Below are positions 1 to 8,125 of a DNA stretch of 64,000 bases, piece by piece. The first letter of the stretch is position 1. The number at the start of each line of letters is the position of its first letter. The stretch comes from Leptolyngbyaceae cyanobacterium C42_A2020_001 (GTDB lineage Bacteria; Cyanobacteriota; Cyanobacteriia; Leptolyngbyales; Leptolyngbyaceae): positions 1-64,000 of the forward strand of contig JACYLN010000002.1 in the NCBI GenBank assembly GCA_015272515.1. The letters run 5' to 3'. The notes beneath the pieces are model-generated. The model was not told the DNA's origin. It saw only the letters and a list, made by a program, of their open reading frames with translations, and made no database searches. A program made the translations under genes and the position numbers.

Positions 1-52
1 GAGCACTACGTTGACATCGTAGGGGTCACTGGTTCGAGTCCAGTTGTGTCCA
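1..52 (+). tRNA. tRNA-Val(GAC), 3' part only
   Basis: The window opens inside a tRNA gene whose 5' acceptor arm and most of the D-arm lie to the left. Visible are the anticodon stem CTACG/CGTAG enclosing the seven-base loop TTGACAT, which places anticodon GAC (Val, codons GUC/GUU), then a short variable loop, a T-arm ACTGG-TTCGAGT-CCAGT, the 3' acceptor strand TGTGTCC and discriminator A at 52. CCA is not encoded. It converges on purH with about 37 bases between. Confidence 0.9.
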
Positions 53-89
53 TTTAGATCATTAGGGTCAGCAATCAGGGTAAGCAGTG

Positions 90-1640
90 TTAGTGCAAGA
101 AGTGGCGGATTCCCGTCAACACCATGACGATACCGAGTTCGTTGGCAGCCTGGATGGATTCTTGATCGCGCAAACTGCCACCGGGTTGCACGACCGCGCC
201 AATGCCTGCGGCGGCAGCGGTGCGAACCGAGTCATCAAATGGGAAGAAGCCATCGCTGGCGAGAATAGCACCCTGGGCTTTTTCTCCAGCTTGCTCCAGT
301 GCAATTTTGACCGAGCCAACGCGATTCATCTGTCCCGCACCGACACCAAGCGTAGCGCGATCGCGAGTGATGACAATCGCATTAGATTTCACGTGCTTGC
401 AAATTTTCCAAGCAAAGAGTAATTCCTCTAGTTGGGCAGGGGTAGGCTGGTTTTCAGTGACCACCTGCCAATCGCTAGGGTTGGCAATCACGTCGTCCGC
501 TGTTTGCACCAAAAATCCGCCTGCGATCGCTTTTACCGTATGGCTGGGGCCTTCGTTTAAGGTAGGCAGCAGCAACACTCGTACTTTCGACTTTGCCGCT
601 AAAATTTCCTGAGCATCGGAGTTGCAGCCTGGAGCAACCACACATTCCAGAAACGTTTTGGTCAGTTCAGTTGCGGTTGCCGCGTCGATCTCCCGGTTTA
701 ATGCCACAATGCCGCCAAATGCCGAAACAGAATCTGCCTCAAAGGCTTTTTGGTAGGCTTCAGCGATCGTTGTTCCCAGAGCAGCACCGCAGGGGTTAGT
801 GTGTTTAAGAATGGCGGCGGCAGGCGGGCTTTGAGGGTCAGCAAATTCGGTAATGATGCGGCGGGCGGCTTCCAGATCCACCAGGTTGTTATAGCTCAAT
901 TCTTTCCCTTGCAGCTTTTCTGCCGCGGCCCAACCGCTCGCTACTGCCCCGGTTTGGTACCAGGCAGCAGGTTGGTGGGGATTTTCGCCATACCGCAGAG
1001 CTTGAAGCTGTTGCCCAGCCAGGGTGAAGGTGGCGGGTAATTCCTCACTGCCTGTTTGCTGTTCCAGATAGCGGGCGATCGCGCGATCGTAGGCTCCCGT
1101 ATGCTGAAACGCTTTCAGAGCCGCCGCTTGCCGAAATTCTAAAGAGACTTCCCCTTGATTTTGCCGCAGCGCTTGCAGGTAGCGATCGTACTGAGCCGGA
1201 TTGCACAGCACCGTTAGATGGGCAAAATTCTTGGCCGCAGCCCGTAGCATTGCCGGGCCACCAATATCGATCTGTTCAATCGCTTCTGCTAGAGTGACGT
1301 TGGGTTGGGCGATCGTTTGCTCAAACGGGTACAAGTTCACCACCACCAAATCAATCGGGCGAATCTGCTGTGCCTCTAAATCTGCCACATCTTCCACCAG
1401 ATCTCGCCGCGCCAAAATGCCGCCGTGAATGCGGGGGTGGAGAGTTTTCACTCGCCCGCCCAAAATCTCAGGCGACCCGGTGTAATCAGAAACTTTGGTC
1501 ACCCGCAGTCCGGCATCTTTGAGCGCTGCTGCTGTGCCGCCACTACTGATCAGGTCAAACTCAAACTCGTGAACCAGTTGTCGCGCAAACTCGATCAGCC
1601 CGGTTTTATCCGAAACACTCAGCAACGCCAGCCGTGCCAT
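90..1640 (-). CDS. purH: Bifunctional AICAR transformylase / IMP cyclohydrolase
   Basis: This 516-residue protein catalyses the last two steps of de novo IMP synthesis in the cytoplasm: formylation of AICAR with 10-formyl-THF, then ring closure. The N-terminal MGS-like cyclohydrolase domain (about residues 1-130) shows the SVSDKTGL opening, SSGGTA, and GGRVKTLHPRIHGGIL. The transformylase domain follows, with the KHTNPCG segment and a later KHVKSNA segment that carry the catalytic Lys-His and folate/AICAR-site residues of the family. Length is normal for PurH. The start is the ATG opening MARLALLS. It is followed after a short gap by DUF928 on the same strand, but no functional link is evident. 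Confidence 0.97.
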   Translation of the reverse strand: MARLALLSVSDKTGLIEFARQLVHEFEFDLISSGGTAAALKDAGLRVTKVSDYTGSPEILGGRVKTLHPRIHGGILARRDLVEDVADLEAQQIRPIDLVVVNLYPFEQTIAQPNVTLAEAIEQIDIGGPAMLRAAAKNFAHLTVLCNPAQYDRYLQALRQNQGEVSLEFRQAAALKAFQHTGAYDRAIARYLEQQTGSEELPATFTLAGQQLQALRYGENPHQPAAWYQTGAVASGWAAAEKLQGKELSYNNLVDLEAARRIITEFADPQSPPAAAILKHTNPCGAALGTTIAEAYQKAFEADSVSAFGGIVALNREIDAATATELTKTFLECVVAPGCNSDAQEILAAKSKVRVLLLPTLNEGPSHTVKAIAGGFLVQTADDVIANPSDWQVVTENQPTPAQLEELLFAWKICKHVKSNAIVITRDRATLGVGAGQMNRVGSVKIALEQAGEKAQGAILASDGFFPFDDSVRTAAAAGIGAVVQPGGSLRDQESIQAANELGIVMVLTGIRHFLH

Positions 1641-1667
1641 TTTTGTTCAACTCCCGTAAATCCTCAT

Positions 1668-2423
1668 TTAGTTTACAGGAGAAGGAGATGGGTCAGGGGA
1701 GGCAGGGCAGGATGGGGTCAGCGGTTCTTGAGCAAATTTTTCCAATTCAACCGATTTGAGCAAGGTGTTCCAACTGGTTCGCAGGGTGCGGTCATTGGGT
1801 TCGGCACAGCGTTGTTCGGCAAGGGTCGTGATCGCATCTTGCCAGATGCCAGCCGAGGCATACACAGAAGCGCGATCGCGGGCCGTGGTTGCCAGTGTCA
1901 GAGCATCCGTTAGCGCCGAGTTTGCCTCCACTCGTTGCACAATTCCTTCTAAAAAGGGATTTTTTGAGGGTTCGCCAGGAATGCAGTTGAGCGAAAATTG
2001 CCAGCGGTAATCCTTGCCTGGCTCCATCCGCGCCGCCACCTGAGCAGGAATTTGCAGGCTCACCACTCCAGGCACTCCATTCAATGCCACGGTCGTCGTG
2101 TAGATTTCCTGATCCGTGCTGCTGAGTAAGCGAAATTCCGCCGTTTTTGCCACCGTTGATGGAACGTACCAGAACAGCTTGGGTGTTTTGGAGGTGCTGC
2201 TCCCCACGTTATCGCTTGGGGCAAGGACAGTAAAAGGCTTTTGTCCCTGGATGCAGCGCCCATTGGGACTTCGCGTTCCAGCCCCTTCCCGCCGTCCAGG
2301 GATGCCTCGACGCGGCGGATTGTATTGCTGTGCCATTGCCATCAGGGGCGCGCCCGCGATCGCCACTCCCAGCAACAGCGCCAGCCCAGCCTGAAACGAT
2401 CGATTCCGCAGCAAACGGCTCAT
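1668..2423 (-). CDS. DUF928 domain protein, secreted
   Basis: A cyanobacterial DUF928 protein of 251 residues from the chosen start. The ATG at 2423 has an AAGGA ribosome binding site six bases upstream; an in-frame ATG at 2447 and a TTG at 2459 lack one. The N-terminus is a signal peptide with hydrophobic stretch AGLALLLGVAIAGAPLMAMA, followed by an Arg/Pro-rich linker. The DUF928 body includes the typical KTPKLFWYVP segment and a Cys pair, and ends in a helical SVYASAGIWQDAITTLAEQR stretch. Function is unknown. DUF928 genes often occur close to CHASE2 sensor genes in cyanobacteria, and here the CHASE2 cyclase is the next upstream gene on the same strand, which suggests a common envelope-sensing role. 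Confidence 0.85.
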   Translation of the reverse strand: MSRLLRNRSFQAGLALLLGVAIAGAPLMAMAQQYNPPRRGIPGRREGAGTRSPNGRCIQGQKPFTVLAPSDNVGSSTSKTPKLFWYVPSTVAKTAEFRLLSSTDQEIYTTTVALNGVPGVVSLQIPAQVAARMEPGKDYRWQFSLNCIPGEPSKNPFLEGIVQRVEANSALTDALTLATTARDRASVYASAGIWQDAITTLAEQRCAEPNDRTLRTSWNTLLKSVELEKFAQEPLTPSCPASPDPSPSPVN

Positions 2424-2504
2424 TGTAATTCCTTGATAAGTGCTCATGAATAGATTCAACGGTGATAGACAGAGTTCCTAAAGTGGCAGTGATTTTGTGA
2501 AGAG

Positions 2505-2573
2505 GGAGGAGGTAAGGGAGTGGGTGAGTGGGTGAGTGGGTGGGTTAGGTGGGTGGGTGAGTGGGTGGGTGGG
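2505..2573 (+). repeat. GGGTGAGT simple-sequence tract, possible G-quadruplex
   Basis: Imperfect tandem units of GGGTGAGT and GGGT run for about 65 bases on the plus strand, with many closely spaced GGG tracts. The layout could fold as one or more G-quadruplexes in single-stranded DNA. Any minus-strand transcript through it would be C-rich rather than G-rich. Confidence 0.6.
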
Positions 2574-2605
2574 AGAATTTTGCATTTTGGTTTTTGTGAG
2601 TTAGC

Positions 2606-2725
2606 GGTTCGCCCCTTCGGCTTGAGTTCAGGTCGAAAGCTGAGTTCATCACAGTCCGAACCGAACTTTGAATTTTGTTCTCCCCGTCGGCTGACGCTCT
2701 GGGAAGCCTGAGTCGAACCGAAGGG
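2606..2725. repeat. Dispersed inverted repeat
   Basis: Arms CCCTTCGG (2613-2620) and CCGAAGGG (2718-2725) are exact inverses. They are accompanied by GGTTCG (2606-2611) and CGAACC (2714-2719) and by related TTGAGTTCAGG / CCTGAGT stretches. The pattern resembles the intergenic palindromic repeats common in cyanobacterial genomes; that family assignment is from memory only. Confidence 0.5.
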
Positions 2726-2766
2726 AATTTCTCCCCCACCTTCCTCATCTTCCTCACCTTCCTCAC

Positions 2767-4722
2767 CTACCCATTACCCATCCCCTCTCCCCTCTCTTTC
2801 TCGCGCACCACCCGATACACATCCACTGCATGATGTCTGCCTTTCAGCATCAGCCAGCCCCAGGGTTCGACTTCAAAGCGATCGCCCAGATGCACGAGGG
2901 TTTCTTTGGCGATCAGGATGCGGCACAGGTCGGGATGGCGTTCTTTTTCGTAACTTTCTAAGCGGGCCGCGATGTTGACGCTATCGCCAATCACACCGTA
3001 CTCCAGTCGATCTTTGCCGCCTAAACTGCCTGCCACAATCGGTCCGGTGAAAATGCCGACGCGCATTTTGGTGGTTGGCAACCCGCGCTTTTGCCAATCC
3101 TGGTTGAGTCTTTCCAGCTGTTTGCCCATTGCCAAAGCACACGCCACTGCCAGTTGCGCGTCTTGAGACACTTCCACGGGTGTGATCCGGTTCATGGGTA
3201 CGCCAAAAACGGCAAGCATCCCGTCACCTGTGAACTTGTTGATAATGCCTTGATTGGCAACAACTTCTTCGGTAATGGCGCTGAGATATTCATTCAGCCA
3301 TTCCAGCAGGTTTTCCGGGGGCATTTGTTCGGAAATGGTGCTGAAGTTTTGCAAATCGGTAAATAGCATGGTGGCAGTGAGGCGTTGCCCTGGCAGTTTG
3401 CCCGATTTCAGCAGGCGATCGCGGCTCCTCCACAACGCCCTGGCAATTTCAGGAGAGGTGTTTTGTCCCAGCAGTTTCATCATCATTTGTTGTTGCTGCT
3501 GTGCCTGCCGTGCCCGGTCTGCCACCATAATTCCAGCCGTGAGTAGCAAGCCCAATGCAGGGGTTGCCACGGGTACCCATCCCTGCGACAGAAAAATGGC
3601 GTAACTGCTGCCCAACAGCACTCCCACGGCAATGATGACGTATCCGCCCACTAACAGCGGATTGCGAACCAGACGCGCCAAACACGCCCCCAACAGCGCC
3701 CATCCGACAATCCAGGCGATTTCTGCCCAATCTGACCAAAACCAGAACAAGGGCTGTTGATCCAGGGTGGTGCTCAACAATTGACTGACGATTTGGGCAT
3801 GAATTTCGACTCCTGCCATTTTGGGCGTTTCTTTCTCGGTGGGGCTGAAAGGAGTGAGAAAGTCATCTTTGGCGCTGCGGGCAGTGGCCCCAATCAAAAC
3901 GATTTTGTTTTTGATCCAATTGGGGTCAAAATCGCCCGTGAGGATTTGGGTAAGGGTGAGCGATCGCGCCACATTTCGCCGCGATCGATAGTTGAGCAGC
4001 AGTTGATAGCCTGCGGCATCAATGGTTTGGTATCCGCCAGAATAACTTTCGAGGGGGATGAATTCGATTCCCTTCAGGGTGAGGTGGTCTGAGGAATTTA
4101 ATTGGGGTTTAATCCCTTGCGGTTGCAGATAAGCAACGCTGAGTTGCATGGCAAAGGAAAAGGGATAGTCGGTTTCGGCAAATAGCAGTGCCCGCCGAAT
4201 TACCCCATCCGCATCGGTGAGCACGTCGTTAAACCCTATCTGGGCTTCCGGCATTCCGGGGGGTGGGGGTGCGCCATAATCGTCGGCTTGCTTTAACCCG
4301 GTGATGGCAATGATGTTGGCAGCCTGAAGCTGTTTTCTGAGGGCTGCATTGCCTGGTTCTTGGGGCACATCCCGCAAGAGGTCTAAACCGATGACGGTGG
4401 GCTGGTGTTGCTGAAGGGTTTGCAGCAGGGTGGCAATGGTTTGATCCGATAGGGGAAAGCGTTGCTGGGTTTGAATATCTTTTTCGGTAATGGCAACAAT
4501 CAGCAGGCGCGGGTCGGGGGGATGGTCGGGGCGCGATCGCACCATCTGGTCGTAGGCAACCAGTTCTAGAGGCTGCATCCAGCCGAAGTGGCGCATTCCC
4601 AGCAATGTTCCCGATACAACCAGCGTAGTCATGCCAACCGACAGCGATACCAACGCGCCTGTAGACAAATTGGCGGTTGAACCCCAACGCTTACGCAAAC
4701 GCTGAAACAACGATGAAATCAC
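2767..4722 (-). CDS. CHASE2-domain adenylate/guanylate cyclase
   Basis: A 651-residue membrane sensor that should make cAMP. An N-terminal membrane anchor (about residues 21-45) is followed by a periplasmic CHASE2 sensory domain (about 50-330), then three hydrophobic segments (about 335-405), and a class III cyclase domain (about 450-640). The catalytic set looks complete: metal Asp in FTDLQNFS, Lys and second metal Asp in KFTGDGMLAVFG, and the transition-state Asn and Arg in GDSVNIAARLES. The Lys and Asp specificity positions favour ATP. The start is a GTG; no good ribosome binding site is seen. It lies upstream of DUF928 and downstream of the subtilase gene on the same strand. Confidence 0.93.
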   Translation of the reverse strand: MISSLFQRLRKRWGSTANLSTGALVSLSVGMTTLVVSGTLLGMRHFGWMQPLELVAYDQMVRSRPDHPPDPRLLIVAITEKDIQTQQRFPLSDQTIATLLQTLQQHQPTVIGLDLLRDVPQEPGNAALRKQLQAANIIAITGLKQADDYGAPPPPGMPEAQIGFNDVLTDADGVIRRALLFAETDYPFSFAMQLSVAYLQPQGIKPQLNSSDHLTLKGIEFIPLESYSGGYQTIDAAGYQLLLNYRSRRNVARSLTLTQILTGDFDPNWIKNKIVLIGATARSAKDDFLTPFSPTEKETPKMAGVEIHAQIVSQLLSTTLDQQPLFWFWSDWAEIAWIVGWALLGACLARLVRNPLLVGGYVIIAVGVLLGSSYAIFLSQGWVPVATPALGLLLTAGIMVADRARQAQQQQQMMMKLLGQNTSPEIARALWRSRDRLLKSGKLPGQRLTATMLFTDLQNFSTISEQMPPENLLEWLNEYLSAITEEVVANQGIINKFTGDGMLAVFGVPMNRITPVEVSQDAQLAVACALAMGKQLERLNQDWQKRGLPTTKMRVGIFTGPIVAGSLGGKDRLEYGVIGDSVNIAARLESYEKERHPDLCRILIAKETLVHLGDRFEVEPWGWLMLKGRHHAVDVYRVVREKERGEGMGNG

Positions 4723-4817
4723 AGGTGCCGAAATGGGAGAAACGCGCGATCGCAGAACAACTAATCTTTACCACCGAGTCAACAATGCACCTGGATAAAT
4801 TATCGCGTTCTCGCCAG

Positions 4818-6002
4818 TTACGCGACAATTCCAACCGGATTCGCGGTTTGGATCAAAATGGTTTCTACCTGTCCTGGTGTCAGGGTGGGGTTGGCACTCA
4901 GCATTAATGCCGCGACCCCTGCCACATGAGGCGTTGCCATCGAGGTGCCGCTATAGGCGCTGTAGGTGTTGTTGGGCACAGTTGACCAGATTCGTGTACC
5001 CGGCGCGGCAACAAAATCGAGCGGAACCGTTCCAGCCCGATTGGAGAAATTCGCCAGGCGATCGCTGCTGTCAATGGCTCCCACGGCAATCCCCCAGGTA
5101 CTCGCCAAATTTGCGGGGAAACTGGGCTGACTGCTACCCTCATTGCCCGATGCCATCACGACGACCGCTCCCTTTTCTGTGGCGTATTGCACCGCTGCCG
5201 CCACCAGATTGTTGAAATAACCGCCGCCCAAACTAAGGTTGATCACGTCTGCCCCTTGATTGGCAGCATACACAATTCCCGCTGCTACATCTGCGTAAGA
5301 ACCACCGTTGGGCCCCAGCACCTTAATGGGCATGATTTTGGCGTTGTAGGCGACTCCTGTTACTCCAAACCCATTGTTTTCAGCGGCAATAGTGCCAGCA
5401 ACGTGGGTGCCGTGGCTGTCGTCATCCATTGGGTTGTTGTCCCAGTTGACAAAATCCCAGCCCAAAACATCATCGATAAATCCGTTGCCGTCATTGTCGA
5501 TGCCGTCCCAGGTTTCCCCTGTATTCATCCAGATATTGTTATCCAAGTCGGGGTGGGTGTAGTCTACGCCAGTATCAATCACCGCCACAACCACTCCCTG
5601 CCCGGTGTAGCCTTGTGCCCACGCTTCCGGTGCCTTCACCCGATCCAATCCCCAAATTCCCCCACCCACATTGGGCACATCGGGAAAGGTTGCTCCCGCC
5701 GCGATCGCCTGAGTAACTGCCGCCGCCGCATCCACCACCCCATAGCCATAGGACAGGTTAAAGGCAGATGGATCCGAAGCCACGGCGGTTGGCTGAACGG
5801 AATTTTCTGCTAAATCTGATAAATCTGACGAAAAACTGTGGGAAATCCAGGGAGACAGGGCGCGATCGCTAAATGAAGCACTCCACTCTCCTGCACGGTG
5901 CGCCAACCAGCCAGCGGGCTGAACTGGGAATGGGGATAAATCGGTTGAATCCCCCAGGTATCCGCTGTTGCTCAGGTTCAATGCATCCAGAAAACTAGAC
6001 AT
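4818..6002 (-). CDS. S8 family serine peptidase (subtilase)
   Basis: A subtilisin-like protease of 394 residues. The catalytic Asp is in VAVIDTGVDYTHPDLD, the His in DDSHGTHVAGTIAAENN and the Ser in SGTSMATPHVAGVAALM, with the oxyanion Asn in MASGNEG. The first 60 or so residues are not a classical signal peptide, and no I9-type propeptide is recognisable. A short motif NLSYGYGVVDAAAAVTQA near residue 85 precedes the catalytic domain. The protein ends directly after the peptidase fold. ATG at 6002 is preferred over GTG at 6005 because AGGAAAGAG lies upstream. It is divergent from aspS. Export route and substrate are unknown. Confidence 0.92.
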   Translation of the reverse strand: MSSFLDALNLSNSGYLGDSTDLSPFPVQPAGWLAHRAGEWSASFSDRALSPWISHSFSSDLSDLAENSVQPTAVASDPSAFNLSYGYGVVDAAAAVTQAIAAGATFPDVPNVGGGIWGLDRVKAPEAWAQGYTGQGVVVAVIDTGVDYTHPDLDNNIWMNTGETWDGIDNDGNGFIDDVLGWDFVNWDNNPMDDDSHGTHVAGTIAAENNGFGVTGVAYNAKIMPIKVLGPNGGSYADVAAGIVYAANQGADVINLSLGGGYFNNLVAAAVQYATEKGAVVVMASGNEGSSQPSFPANLASTWGIAVGAIDSSDRLANFSNRAGTVPLDFVAAPGTRIWSTVPNNTYSAYSGTSMATPHVAGVAALMLSANPTLTPGQVETILIQTANPVGIVA

Positions 6003-6269
6003 CACTCTCTTTCCTATTGGAGATACAACGTCCTTCTCTTCATGGAAACTTTACAAATATCAGGATTACATAAAGCATTGTTGAGAGAGAAGGCTGCCGA
6101 TTTATCAGCAGAATCCAAAAGAAAAATGCAAACCGCTTGGGGTTCTCCGGATCAGGCATAATGGGGAAGTTTGCGAAAAACTGTCAGAAAACGCTGTAGA
6201 CAGGTAGAATCCTGTGTTTTCGGGCGTTAGACTAAACCCATCATTGCGAAGTTGAGTAAGTTAAGAGCC

Positions 6270-8060
6270 ATGCGAACCCACTATTGCGGTCAACTCCGAG
6301 CGGAGCATATTGGAGAGACGGTTACCCTGTGTGGATGGGTGGATCGTCGCCGTGATCATGGAGGGGTGATTTTTATCGATTTGCGCGATCGCGCCGGAAT
6401 TGTTCAAATCGTCAGCGATCCGATTCGCACGCCGCAGTCTTACAAAGATGCAGAAGGCTTGCGAAATGAGTATGTGGTTAAAATTTCGGGGCGAGTCAGC
6501 CAGCGTCCAGAAGAATCGCGCAATCCCAAGCTAGGAACGGGCGACGTGGAAATCTACGCGGATCAGATCGAAGTGCTAAATGCCGTTCGTAAGCAGCTTC
6601 CGTTCCAGATTTCCAGCAGTGAAACGGAATCGGTGCGGGAGGAGTTGCGCTTAAAGTATCGCTATCTCGATCTGCGGCGGGAGCGAATGAGCCGCAACCT
6701 GCAACTGCGCCATCAGGTGATTAAAACTCTGCGCCGTTATCTGGAAGATGAGCAGGGTTTCATGGAAGTGGAAACTCCAGTGCTGACGCGATCGACCCCG
6801 GAAGGTGCCAGAGATTATTTAGTGCCTTCCCGCGCCAATCCGGGAGAATGGTTTGCCCTACCCCAGTCACCCCAGTTGTTTAAACAGATCCTGATGGTTG
6901 CCGGGTGCGATCGCTATTATCAAGTTGCCCATTGCTTCCGCGACGAAGATCTGCGGGCAGACCGTCAGCCAGAGTTCACCCAGCTCGACATGGAAATGAG
7001 TTTCATGTCTCAAGACGAACTGCTGGACTTAAACGAGCGCATGATTTGCCATCTGCTTAAAGTGGTCAAAGGCATCGACCTGCCACGCCCCTTTCCCCGC
7101 CTCACCTATGCCGAAGCCATGAACCGTTACGGGTCAGACAAACCTGATACCCGCTATGAGCTGGAACTGGTTGATGTATCCGATGTGGTACAGGGATCTG
7201 GCTTCAAGGTCTTTGCCGACGCAGTGACAAAAGGCGGCATCGTCAAAATTCTGCCTATCCCCGGTGGCAATGATGCCATCTCCAATGTACGCATCAAGCC
7301 CGGTGGCGACTTATTTAAGGAAGCAGAATTGTGTGGTGCTCGTGGACTTGCCTACATTCGGGTACGCAACGGCGAAATCGATACCATCGGCGCAATTAAA
7401 GACAACCTCACCGATGAGCAAAAACAGGAAATTTTGACCCGTTGTAACGCCACCGATGGGCATTTGCTGCTATTCGGGGCTGGAGATACGGCTATGGTCA
7501 ACAAAACCCTCGATCGCTTGCGTCAGGTGGTTGCCCGCGAACAGGGACTCATCGCTTCCGACAAAATCAATCTGCTCTGGGTTACCCACTTCCCCATGTT
7601 TGAGTGGAATGCTGATGAGAAGAGGCTAGAAGCCCTACACCATCCGTTTACAGCTCCTTACCCAGAAGAGTTGCACGATCTCAAAACCGCTCATGCCCAA
7701 GCTTATGACCTCGTGTTCAATGGCTTTGAAGTGGGCGGCGGTAGTTTGCGGATTTACCAGCCCGATGTGCAGCGGCAGGTGTTTGAAACGATTGGGTTAT
7801 CTCCCGAAGAAGCCTACGCCAAATTTGGTTTTTTGCTGGATGCGTTTGAGTTTGGTGCGCCGCCCCACGGCGGGATCGCTTACGGCATTGATCGCCTAGT
7901 GATGCTGCTTGCTGGAGAGGAATCAATCCGTGATGTCATCGGCTTCCCCAAAACGCAGCAGGCTCGTTGCCTCATGACCAGCGCTCCTTCAGGAGTAGAC
8001 GACAAGCAACTCAAGGAACTGCACGTCGCGTCTACCTATAAACCGAAGAAAGAAGGTTAA
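6270..8060 (+). CDS. aspS: Aspartyl-tRNA synthetase
   Basis: This class IIb aminoacyl-tRNA synthetase charges tRNA-Asp. From the ATG at 6270 it is 596 residues, the usual bacterial length; an in-frame TTG at 6252 would add six residues but is less likely, since family members start at MRTHYCG-like sequences. The N-terminal OB-fold anticodon domain contains [20 protein letters not shown]. The catalytic core shows motif 2 ([19 protein letters not shown]) and motif 3 ([14 protein letters not shown]), separated by the bacterial GAD insertion. Whether it is discriminating or non-discriminating cannot be told from sequence alone. Confidence 0.97.
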   Translation: MRTHYCGQLRAEHIGETVTLCGWVDRRRDHGGVIFIDLRDRAGIVQIVSDPIRTPQSYKDAEGLRNEYVVKISGRVSQRPEESRNPKLGTGDVEIYADQIEVLNAVRKQLPFQISSSETESVREELRLKYRYLDLRRERMSRNLQLRHQVIKTLRRYLEDEQGFMEVETPVLTRSTPEGARDYLVPSRANPGEWFALPQSPQLFKQILMVAGCDRYYQVAHCFRDEDLRADRQPEFTQLDMEMSFMSQDELLDLNERMICHLLKVVKGIDLPRPFPRLTYAEAMNRYGSDKPDTRYELELVDVSDVVQGSGFKVFADAVTKGGIVKILPIPGGNDAISNVRIKPGGDLFKEAELCGARGLAYIRVRNGEIDTIGAIKDNLTDEQKQEILTRCNATDGHLLLFGAGDTAMVNKTLDRLRQVVAREQGLIASDKINLLWVTHFPMFEWNADEKRLEALHHPFTAPYPEELHDLKTAHAQAYDLVFNGFEVGGGSLRIYQPDVQRQVFETIGLSPEEAYAKFGFLLDAFEFGAPPHGGIAYGIDRLVMLLAGEESIRDVIGFPKTQQARCLMTSAPSGVDDKQLKELHVASTYKPKKEG

Positions 8061-8064
8061 GACA

Positions 8065-8085
8065 GGGCACAGCAGTGCTGTGCCC
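8065..8085 (+). terminator. GC-rich hairpin downstream of aspS
   Basis: GGGCACAGCA (8065-8074) and TGCTGTGCCC (8076-8085) are perfect inverted arms beginning four bases after the aspS stop. There is no T-tract, so it is not a canonical intrinsic terminator. It lies between convergent genes and could end both transcripts, or be a copy of a dispersed palindrome. Confidence 0.45.
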
Positions 8086-8125
8086 CACCGGATGCCGCGA
8101 TCGCCGCGATCTCAGAGATTTCACC

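Larger units (their letters stand above)
2424..2766. other. Gene-free spacer with G-rich tract and pyrimidine repeats
   Basis: This gap of about 340 bases between the CHASE2 cyclase and DUF928 holds a G-tract simple repeat at about 2505-2573, an inverted repeat at 2606-2725, and a run of CTTCCTCACC-like pyrimidine repeats at about 2738-2768. No convincing coding sequence is seen. Confidence 0.6.
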
